This document shows positions 55,963 to 64,000 of a stretch of 64,000 bases of DNA, one piece after another; the first letter of the stretch is position 1, and each line of letters starts with the position of its first letter. The notes under the pieces were generated by a model, which was not told the origin of the DNA, ran no database searches, and saw only the letters and a list, made by a program, of their open reading frames with translations. The position numbers were made by a program, and so were the translations under genes. The stretch covers positions 1,180,733-1,244,732 of the forward strand of contig SCFE01000050.1 in NCBI GenBank assembly GCA_004352715.1. Direction: 5' to 3'. Source of the DNA: Hofstenia miamia (taxonomy: Eukaryota; Xenacoelomorpha; Acoela).

Positions 55963-58320
55963 TTAAGGCTGTGGTAACAGTTGGACTATAGGACCACACA
56001 ACAACTTTTGGGCTTTTTTGATCATTTCTTTGGCCAATATATCATCCCAAGATGAAACTTCTGTGTAGCAGGGTCGCCTAGTGACCTGCATTAATGCCTC
56101 CCATTGGGTGATGGTTTTGCTGTGTAACTGGAAATACTTGAGCTCAGGTAGCCTTGAACTGATGGGACAATTTTGTTGCAGTATGTTCAACATCCAGGTG
56201 AAAGTGTCTTAAAAATGCTCATACAGACAGAGGCCCTTGAGGGTGATAAGTAGCATCATCAAGGAATCAGTGTCCAAGGTATGCACATCATCTGTGCTAA
56301 TCTTGGTGTTAGGATAAAAAAGAAGGAAGACTTCTCTGAGAGATCCCATGTGGGTAGTGTGGTTGATGAAGAGTGAACAATATTTGTTCACTTGCTGCAG
56401 CATCATCTCTTTGGGGTCTGGAATGCTGGTGCATAGCATGGTAATGATCTCAATATGCTTAGTTACATTGTAGTATCAGGTTATTGTCTCCTCATTATTG
56501 GCCCACATCAGGTCACCTCCAGCTTGGAAAAAAATGACCACATGGGGTCAAGTAAATTAATGGTTTGGTGGATTTTCTCTAACTGGGTAGAGATAGGCTG
56601 GCCCTTCTGAAAAATATATTGGATAGTCAATTTCCCATTGATATACATGTGCTTAGGGCTACCACCTTCCATCAATGTGTCATGGGTATCTTTATACTCC
56701 TTGGTTTGCATGGATCTGTTAACTTAAGAGGTGGTTGAGACATAATTAATATGGTCTGTAAGATGGGCAGAGACTTTTTTCTTTCCACAGCATACTCTTC
56801 ATGATGGCAGAATCAGTGGTGTCATTAAGCAAAGCAGTAGGATGCATAGAAGGTTGTTTTTCTCAAGGTTGTTTTCCAACCAGGCAAAGCTGGACTTGCT
56901 CTGAAGGGAGGCTGTTCTAATTGTAACAGGGTAGTTTATTTTGGCATCCTTGATGGAGTCCCCAAAAGCAATGCAGAGTCTGTGGCTCTGTAAATTTTCA
57001 ATTTGAGCAGTAGAGAGATGAAGGTGGGCTGTGGTACATTCTATGTCCAAGGCGAGTTGTTGCCCTGGTGATAGTAGAAGCACCAGTTCTTCCTTAGTTA
57101 GCATCTCAGTGAGGCACCATTTCATGAGGCCTAGGATGTCATTGTTGCTGTTGGGCTTGACAACTCAATCAACTATCACTGGTTTTTCTGTGAATTCTTC
57201 AGGGCAGTGCTCAATCATTAAGATGAGTTTGTTATTGGTAAGAGACCAGGCAGGCTTGAGCTTGGGTGAGACTGTGACCCCAGAAAATTTTTCTAGGTTG
57301 ACAGCTTCAATGAGGGCTTTCATCACTGGTGATACCTTGATGGCTGATGAGGATAAGAGCTCTTCCTCACAGTAGAATTGTTAGGGTGTTTTCATGGTCT
57401 GCCCTAAAATGGTGTTTGGGATGATCTCACCATCCTTAGTAGCTTGCTGCTGGGTTTGGGTAAGTTTGCTGTACCCACACTCAGGATAATTGAGCCACTC
57501 CAGGTTGAATAAAATTTCCATGCATTACAGAACATTGTAGTGACCAACCAACTCAATGAACTGTTTGATTGAACCATATTCATAGCACATGAGTCAACTA
57601 TTGCACAGAGGTACATACTCAGAGTTAAGAGAAGTTCTGACAATCTTGAGTGTCATGGGACAAACATAACTCAGTGAGTGTTCTCTTGATGGATTGATGA
57701 TATTGTGATGTGGGGCTCCAAATGTTGATGGTAGGCCATTGTGTCTCAGGGCTGTGATCTGCTTTCAGATTTGTCCATACCTCATCAATTTCTTGCAGGG
57801 TAGTGGCACTTTGTGAAAATGCAAAACTGACATGAAGATCAGAGACATAAGAGGGGAGGTCAGACAAGCTGATATTGATTGACTTGAGTGACTGAGTGAT
57901 AGGACAAGTATTGACTGTGAGATGGTGAGTCAGGATTTTCTTGCATAGGAGCAGATCTGTGTAGATGATTTTAGTAGCCAAGATTATGTGAGTATTATAC
58001 ATGCTTGTGGGCTGGTGGGAGCTGCTATACAAAATGGTGAAGTTCTCTATATGAAAGTGCAAACTCTCAACTTCATCTGGGATAGTATCCTGGTACTCTT
58101 CTTTTAAGAACATAACTAAGCATATATTCTCCACCTTGGTGAGTTGATAGGCTATTTCAATATTTTCCATGATTTGGGGGTGGTTCACCTCATTAATGCA
58201 GAAGAAGTAGACAACTAACAGGTTGTCAAAATCAATGTTGACACATTTGAATTTCTTTATTTTCTCTTTGCTGTTTAGAAACTGGCATAAGTGAGACAAG
58301 TTGAAGTCCTCATTGAACAT
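55963..58320 (-). pseudogene. unrecognised third ORF of the long Ty3 element (env position)
   Basis: Starts at an ATG at 58320 with an in-frame stop just upstream, runs 231 codons to 57625, then continues in other frames (57400-56800, 56711-56508, 56439-56209, 56193-55963) with few stops, as if a single ORF of nearly 790 codons had decayed. It stops at 55963, about nine bases before the purine tract that should prime the 3' LTR. I find no signal peptide, no clear membrane anchor and no furin-like site, so nothing shows it to be an envelope protein. No nuclease or polymerase motif was seen either. Its function is unknown. Confidence 0.5.
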
Positions 58321-59002
58321 AGTGTGAACAGTACTTCACCAGTAGGGTCATGCCATGCCAGCTAACATTTTGGAGTCATAACAGATAATAGCATTGATCT
58401 GGGGCCTATGCTCAGCATCTATGACAAAGTGGATCAAGTTGACTGAACAGGTTAAATCCTTGGTGTTGAATGTCCAGCACAACCTATTCTTAGTTTCTTC
58501 TGATATGTTGTCTCTAACTAAACAAACTGCTTTCTGAGTAGCAATAAAATATGGATGTAGGATCTCATTGCCAACCTTAGATGTTTTAGCCTTACGTTCC
58601 TTTTCTTTTCAGGACCTAATAATAGCTGAGTCATGGGAGGAAGGACTGGGACTAGGAGGGGTTTTGAGTCAACATGGAAGTTATGTTTGACAATTGGGCA
58701 AAAGCCACTCTATGCTCCTTGGATTCATGCACAGAGAGTTGTCTCCATGCATAGTTGTCCAAGGTCCACTCCTGCTATGGGTGTCTTCTGCCAGGTGCTC
58801 TCACTTTCATGATGTGCCTTCATCTGATCATCTCAGTGTTGTTGATCACTTTGTTTTGTCTCATGGATTGATTCATCTTCACACTCAGTGTCTTGCTGGA
58901 GGTTGGTTCTCTGTTCATTTCATAGTTACTAAACAAAGATATTAGATTAAGGTCTCATTCCTGGGTATTTAAATGGTCTAAATATCTCTGATCTCTAGCT
59001 TT
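58321..59002 (-). other. region between integrase and third ORF
   Basis: Continues the composition of the element. Minus-strand text such as NYAWRQLSVHESKEHRVAF suggests former coding sequence, either the end of pol or the start of the third ORF, with stops in all frames. Confidence 0.35.
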
Positions 59003-60340
59003 TCATTTAGGCAAAATATGAGTAGCTATAGTGTTGTTACTACTACCAAGGTTACTATCATACTTGACCTGCATAAGGTCGTCTTCCTCACATTTGGTGA
59101 GGTTGTCATAATACTCTATCTCATTAACACTGTCATCAACAAGAGAAAACTTGTTATTATTGTCAATCACTGCATTTTGTATATCTTTAATTGTTTGTCT
59201 AAGTTGCTGAAAATGGGCAACTTTACCATTATCAAATAAATACCAGTGGTGATCTAACACCTTAACTATTTTAAAAGTCCCTTGCCAATTAGTGGCAAGT
59301 TTCTGTACCTGGTGAATGTCAGTAACCTGACAAGGAAAATAATCAAATACAGAATCTCCAACTTTGTGGGGTTTGCCTACAGCTTTTTGTCAAAGTCTCT
59401 TTTCTGGCAAATAACAGACTGATTGGTATTCCTGCAGATAGAGAGGTGCACCTCCTGGAATTACTTCAGCATCTGGTTCACAAAATTCTCCAGAGTTGGT
59501 TCATTGTAGTCTGAAACATGATAGACAGGGGAGTGCTCACTTCATGGCCAAACATGGCTTTAAAAGGGCTCACTTTGATGGTGGAGTGAATGACGGTATT
59601 GTAAAAGAATTTGACTGCTTCAATGAAATGTCTCCAATTTCAGCCAGCAGCACAGACTAAAGTGACTCTGATCAGTTTAATGATGGTGCAGTTCAGTCAC
59701 TTGACGACGCCATTTGACTGTGGATGGTAAGCAGTGGCAAAATCATGTAAAATCTCGAGTTCTTTCATAAGAATGGAAATTAAAAAGTTTTTGAACTGAG
59801 GACCATGGTCAGAGACCAAATGCTCCATAGGCCTGAGTTTAAAGATCCATTCTTTTACAATTCTTTCACTGATGACTTTGGCAGTGGTATTGTCAAGAGG
59901 AATAAGTCATGCATACTTGGTAAAGTGATCTATCAAGACCAGCAGATATTGAAATCCTTTCTCATCCCTTGACAGTTTTTCAATGTCCATGTGGACTACT
60001 TCGTTTGTTCTTTCAGCAACCCAACTATGGTGCTTGGCTTGCTCTGGAAAGTGTCTGGCTCCTTGAAGCAGGCATGCTTCACACTTATCAATCACATCTT
60101 GTACAGTAGCTTTAATACTGATGGTAACATAACAAGTGTTAAAGGTTCTCTCTGTTTTGATAATCCCAAGATGACTGTGTTCATGGATCTTCTAGACAAG
60201 ATCCAGCTTGAAATACTCTGGAACTGCCAGACAGTTGAACTGACTATGTGCATAGAGGAGTCTGGCTTAGGTAAGCTTCCAATGATACCATTGGAAATAT
60301 CTCTTAGCAAAGTCACTACTAGCACAGTCAGGGTTCTTGA
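59003..60340 (-). pseudogene. Ty3 integrase (second lineage)
   Basis: Minus strand: an HHCC zinc-binding region (about 60330-60060, HEHSHLG ... DKCEACLLQG), then the catalytic core with VVHMDIEKLSRDEKGFQ and LLVLIDHFTKYA (first catalytic Asp, 60010-59907), VSDHGPQFKNF (second Asp, about 59800) and TAYHPQSNG (about 59730), followed by a C-terminal domain to about 59003. The Glu after HPQSNG is changed to a codon run with a stop. Frames change at about 60095 and 59880. It would insert the cDNA into the host genome; here inactive. Confidence 0.83.
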
Positions 60341-61200
60341 CTATAAAGATAATTTCAGACAAAACCTTGTTGTGTAATTGATGGGTGGCAATTTCCTTTT
60401 CCAAAATCTCCTCTTTCACCATGATAGGGAGGATTGCTTTCCCATTCTGATCTGCATTGATGTCAGGGAGGAGCTCATACTCACAAGAGGGGATGAATCC
60501 AAATGGAGTTTTTTCACCCAGTGGCTTTCACAGGTCTCTCTCATAACTGGGCAGGGCAGTGAAATATTCAGCATTGAGATGCAATTTCCCTGGACAATGA
60601 GTGATAGTAAAGGTGAAATCATTGAGGTATTCCAACCATCAGGCAACAATGTTCAACTTGTCACCAGAGAATTTTTCAAGCCAAGCTAGCACAGAGTTGT
60701 TGGTGCAAAAAATGAATTACCGACCTAAGATGAAGAATCAAAACTTCTTCAGACTCTCAACAAGCACTAGCATTTCCAACTTTGTTGCTCTGTAATTTAG
60801 CTCAGCATTACAGAGCTTCCAGCTAAAGTATTGGACTGGGCATTCCTGGCTGTTGATCAGTTGGCGAGCACACCACTAATGGCAATCATCTGAGCTCTTG
60901 CTTCACAGCATCCAGCTCTTCTTGTTCAGCCCAGCTCCAACAAAATTCAGTGTTTTTTCAAAGTAGATTAGAGATATGCTTGGTTCAGTTGGCCAGTTCA
61001 GAGATGAAGGAGCCATAATAGTTAAGAAAGCCCATCAGGCATTGGACGTCCTTGCATGAGCATGGAGTCTCAATTTTGTCAAGATGGTCCTTCACATCAT
61101 TCTTAATAGATATCCTTCTGGGTTCAATCACTCTTCCTAAGAAGGTAACTCATGGTGAAATGAGTGAACATTTATTTCCATTTACCAGCAGCTGCTTTGA
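60341..61200 (-). pseudogene. Ty3 RT connection and RNase H region (second lineage)
   Basis: Recognised in pieces: VTFLGRVIEPRRI and MGFLNYYGSFI (RT thumb and start of RNase H, about 61150-60990), EELDAVKQEL, then WIEYLNDFTFTI ... PGKLHLNAEYFTALPSYERD (end of RNase H, about 60640-60510), and a linker to the integrase. The RNase H catalytic residues in the centre (60700-60900) are obscured by stops. Confidence 0.72.
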
Positions 61201-61926
61201 GTTCAAGTCAGACTGGCATTGTGATGATTGATAACTTTGTTGGATCCATTCAGATCAGGCGTGCAGAACTGTTGAGCATGGTGACATAGGTTTTGCCACA
61301 AGAGACATGACAGAGATCCAGAGAGAGATGGAGACCATGAAGGCATCTTNCTTTCAATGAGATCACTAAGGATCTGTTCATACTCTGTCTTAAATTCTCA
61401 TGTACCCTTTAAACCAGCAACTGAATGGGGGAATCACTCTTAGTTTTGATGGCATGTTGTTCCCCAATGGCTTTTCCAACACTAATTGATCCATAATTAA
61501 ACACATCATGATGCTGGCACAAGAGGGCAGAGAGCATGTCACATTCTTGTGGACTCAGGTGTCTATGAGTTCTCTCATTTACAGCTGGGATCCAGACTGG
61601 ATCACTTGGTTTGCTTAGATTGTGAATTGTGGTAAGAACAGGCAGACAGGCTGCAGCTTTGAGTTTGAGTCAGACTGGNCCCCCTTGTAGGGAGAGTTTG
61701 TAGTAACAGCAACTCATCACCAGTGCCATGGTTCCACAACAACAGTGTCAATTAAAGTTAATAAGATTTCTTGGTTACAAGTGGCAGTAGGCTCCTCCTG
61801 AGGCTCACTTTCNNNNNNNNNNNNNNNNNNNNNACAGGCAGACAGGCTGCAGCTTTGAGTTTGAGTCAGACTGGCATTGTGATGATGGATGCCTTTGTTG
61901 GATCCATTTGGATCAGGCATGCAGCA
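61201..61926 (-). repeat. jumbled extra copies of the protease-RT spacer, bounded by N
   Basis: Three pieces duplicate 62600-62930: 61201-61349 resembles 62633-62786, 61351-61678 nearly equals 62326-62653, and 61680-61812 resembles 62815-62930, while 61834-61926 again resembles 62614-62706. N at 61350, 61679 and 61813-61833 separates them. Either several element copies were collapsed into one path or contig ends were stacked wrongly. Confidence 0.8.
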
Positions 61927-62530
61927 CTATTGAGCACAGTAATGTAAGTCTTTTGTGGTGATCCCAGGTTTGAGAATGTTAGCCCAATTCCGTAATACAC
62001 TCATAACATAATGCTGAAATGTAGCCAGAGCTTTACAAAGCCTGAAGGCCATGTACTTCCACTCAAAAAGGCAGTAAGGCGTAATAAAGTGGTTTTCAGG
62101 ATGTTGGCAGGCTTCATCAGTATTTGCCAATAGGCTTTACAGAGATCCAAGCATGAAAATAACTTGTACTTGCTGGCATCATATGGGAGCTCCTTGATGT
62201 AAAGTAACAGATATGCATCCTTGACTGTGATATCATTTAATCATTGAAAGTTGATGCAGAGGCAGTACTTCTCGCCTTGGTGAATAAACACCATAGATGC
62301 AGCCTATGGACTATTACTGTTCCTGCTTTCAATGAGATCACTAAGGATCTGTTCATACTCTGTCTTAAATTCTCATGTACCCTTTAAACCAGCAACTGAA
62401 TGGGGGAATCACTCTTAGTTTTGATGGCATGTTGTTCCCCAATGGCTTTTCCAACACTAATTGATCCATAATTAAACACATCATGATGCTGGCACAAGAG
62501 GGCAGAGAGCACATCACATTCTTGTGGACT
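61927..62530 (-). pseudogene. Ty3 reverse transcriptase, fingers and palm, truncated before the catalytic pair
   Basis: The minus strand shows DVLSALLCQHHDVF (start of RT, about 62500), KYCLCINF, KLFSCLDLCKAYWQI with the first catalytic Asp (about 62150) and TPYCLFEWKYMAFRLCKA (about 62080-62030), then TFQHYVMSVLR. The sequence then turns into protease-spacer text at about 61975, so the YxDD box that should follow within about 15 codons is missing. The break coincides with the scrambled block. Confidence 0.8.
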
Positions 62531-62880
62531 CAGGTGTCTATGAGTTCTCTCATTTACAGCTGGGATCCAGACTGGATCACTTGGTTTGCTTAGATTGTGA
62601 ATTGCAGTAAGAACAGGCAGACAGGCTGCAGCTTTGAGTTTGAGTCAGACTGGCATTGTGATGATGGATGTCTTTGTTGGATCCATTTTGATCAGGCATG
62701 TGGCACTATTGAGCAGGGTAATGTAAGTCTTTCCACAAGAAACATGACAAAGGTCTGGAGAGAGGTGTAGACCACAAAGGCATTTTCCCCTTTGTCCTGA
62801 GATCATGATGTCCCCCTTGTAAGGACAGCAACTTGTCACCAGTGCCATGGTTCCACAATGATAGTATCAGTTAAAGTTAA

Positions 62881-63303
62881 TTAGATTTCTTTGTTACAAA
62901 CAGTGGTAAGCTCTTCCTGTGGCTCACTTTCCCAAATAGAGAGAGTGTTGGTTCCATAATCAATTATGCACACATTCCTCTCAAGGAAGTCATTTCTTAG
63001 AATGACATCATACAGTAGAGGCTGATTGCAGGTGTCAACCACAATAAGGTCTACATGAAAACATTCTTGGTGGATGCACAACTTGAGGTTGTTGATCTGG
63101 TCCTTCAGTGTAATGGTGTTGCCTGAAGCATCCAACAAATGGGTGGTGGAAGGTAACAGATCCTCTCTATATAAGCAAAGCTTGTTGCAACAGGTGTTGC
63201 TTATGATGGATACAGAAGCACCTGTATCAATGATGGCGCTAATCAGCAATCTTTTCACATCTGTGGGGATGATGTTAGTGCATAGCAATGAAGTTATCAT
63301 CAT
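62881..63303 (-). pseudogene. Ty3 aspartic protease
   Basis: A 140-codon open frame with IIDTGASVSIIS (catalytic DTG, about residues 26-28), a hydrophobic flap region and PLLYDVILRNDFLE near the C-terminus, where retropepsins have ILGxDFL. It would cleave the gag-pol polyprotein. The frame is intact here, but its neighbours in the polyprotein are broken. Confidence 0.82.
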
Positions 63304-64000
63304 TACATCATGCGCATGGTTTTTGGGAGGTGGTGCTCCAACTAATTTAAATGGTTGACAGACTCAACCAGGGTGTTAGGAGTACACACTTCAACAGATG
63401 GCTCATCAATGATGATGCCATCCCCATCTGCAATTAGGCGGATAACTGCCCACTCTGAGTACAAATGTGTCTTTCAGTGTCTGTCTTCTTCTGCACTGTA
63501 GAAGAACTTGAAGAAGTTAAAGATTTCATGGTAGCTTGACCCATTTTCAGGTCACTGGCATCTCTCTCAATGCGCATTGTATTCTGTAGCATCTAAACAA
63601 TGCTAATCACCTTCTTAATAATAGAGTTCAAATCATCTTCCAGGTTACATTTAAGTTTGAGGCAGCTCCTGATAGTGGAAGGAAATCCCTGACAAATGTA
63701 CAAGAAGAGATCATGTCTCAAATACTCTGGAGTTAGCTTGCTGAGGCAAAAGATCCTATCAACTTGCGTTATATAGGTCCTCACATTGTCTCCCTTCTTG
63801 AAGGAAAGATCACATAAAAGCGTCTTATATTGCTGCTTGATGTGAGGCACTTTGTAGTGGTCCTCAAGATGACCAACGAGTAACTGATAATTTGTCTTAA
63901 CTTTCCTATCCAGCATCATGTACTGATTGTACACAAGGCTTGAAGGAACATGGGAAATTGTGCAGCAGCAGCATCTTGCATGGTTTTATATTGCTTCATT
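63304..64000 (-). pseudogene. Ty3 gag (capsid region), runs off the window
   Basis: The open frame 63934-63593 has a capsid-like pattern (LLVGHLEDHYKVP, LLCDLSFKKGDNVRTYITQVDRIF, LTPEYLRHDLFLYICQGFPSTI). An alternative frame at 64000-63930 (QYKTMQDAAAAQFP) probably precedes it with a frameshift. Downstream, 63590-63304 has stops in every frame and no zinc knuckle that I can identify. Confidence 0.7.

Larger units (their letters stand above)
55947..64000 (-). mobile_element. long Ty3-type LTR retroelement, second lineage, open at the window end
   Basis: From high to low coordinate the minus strand gives gag, aspartic protease, reverse transcriptase, RNase H-linked region, integrase, then about 2.4 kb of unrecognised coding sequence ending next to a purine tract (GGGGGG, complement of 55948-55953). 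RNase H before integrase is Ty3 order. The block is less AT-rich than the rest of the window and skewed between strands. All genes are broken, and 61.2-62.7 kb is scrambled by N joins and repeated pieces. At more than 8 kb without its 5' LTR it is larger than a typical Ty3 element. Confidence 0.85.

Noticed and set aside
1-64000. CRISPR array, bacterial operons, rRNA or tRNA genes
   Set aside because: The genome is eukaryotic; no regularly spaced direct repeats with unique spacers and no tRNA cloverleaf or rRNA core sequences were seen.

Overview
The window is nuclear DNA from an invertebrate animal. It is AT-rich, its genes are interrupted by GT-AG introns, and it is dense in eukaryotic transposable elements: mariner, piggyBac, hAT, two LINE groups and two Ty3 lineages. 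It also carries a recognisable CCM2 (malcavernin) gene, which is an animal gene. I cannot place the species more precisely. Runs of N and several single-N joins show a draft short-read assembly, and most single-N joins are flanked by duplicated sequence, so part of the local repeat structure is artefact.

Left third (1-26.5 kb). The 5' end of a mariner element opens the window. A piggyBac copy with perfect termini follows at 2.6-3.9 kb. Two intronless paralogues of an unassigned seven-transmembrane protein lie at 4.85-5.71 and 15.21-16.08 kb, separated by a decayed L2-type LINE, two piggyBac relics and a small two-exon gene (12.77-13.33 kb) for a secreted protein that looks like a single PLAT domain. 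From 17.9 to 26.4 kb the sequence is mostly LINE copies in both orientations, one of them split by a 163-bp TTAA-flanked MITE.

Middle (26.5-51.5 kb). A decayed transposon-type ORF and a KIAA1586-like hAT relic precede the main host gene. CCM2 lies on the minus strand in eight exons from 49905 to 33567 and encodes 520 residues: a PTB domain, a harmonin-homology domain and a C-terminal acidic helix. All splice sites and phases agree when read by eye. Its introns hold TTAA-type MITEs, a hAT-type MITE, minisatellites, TA microsatellites with assembly gaps, and a decayed copy of a segment whose better-preserved homologue sits just upstream of CCM2.

Right end (51.5-64 kb). Base composition changes to a less AT-rich, strand-skewed block made of Ty3-type LTR retroelements on the minus strand. 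One is a 3' fragment (integrase plus a candidate LTR, 53.0-55.3 kb). The other, much longer one (56-64 kb, open at the window end) has gag, protease, RT, RNase H and integrase pieces, followed by about 2.4 kb of unrecognised coding sequence that stops just before a polypurine tract, the position of an env or accessory ORF. All Ty3 frames are broken, and the RT part is scrambled by N joins.

Only CCM2, the two 7TM genes and the PLAT-like gene look like functional host genes. There is no sign that they act in one pathway.
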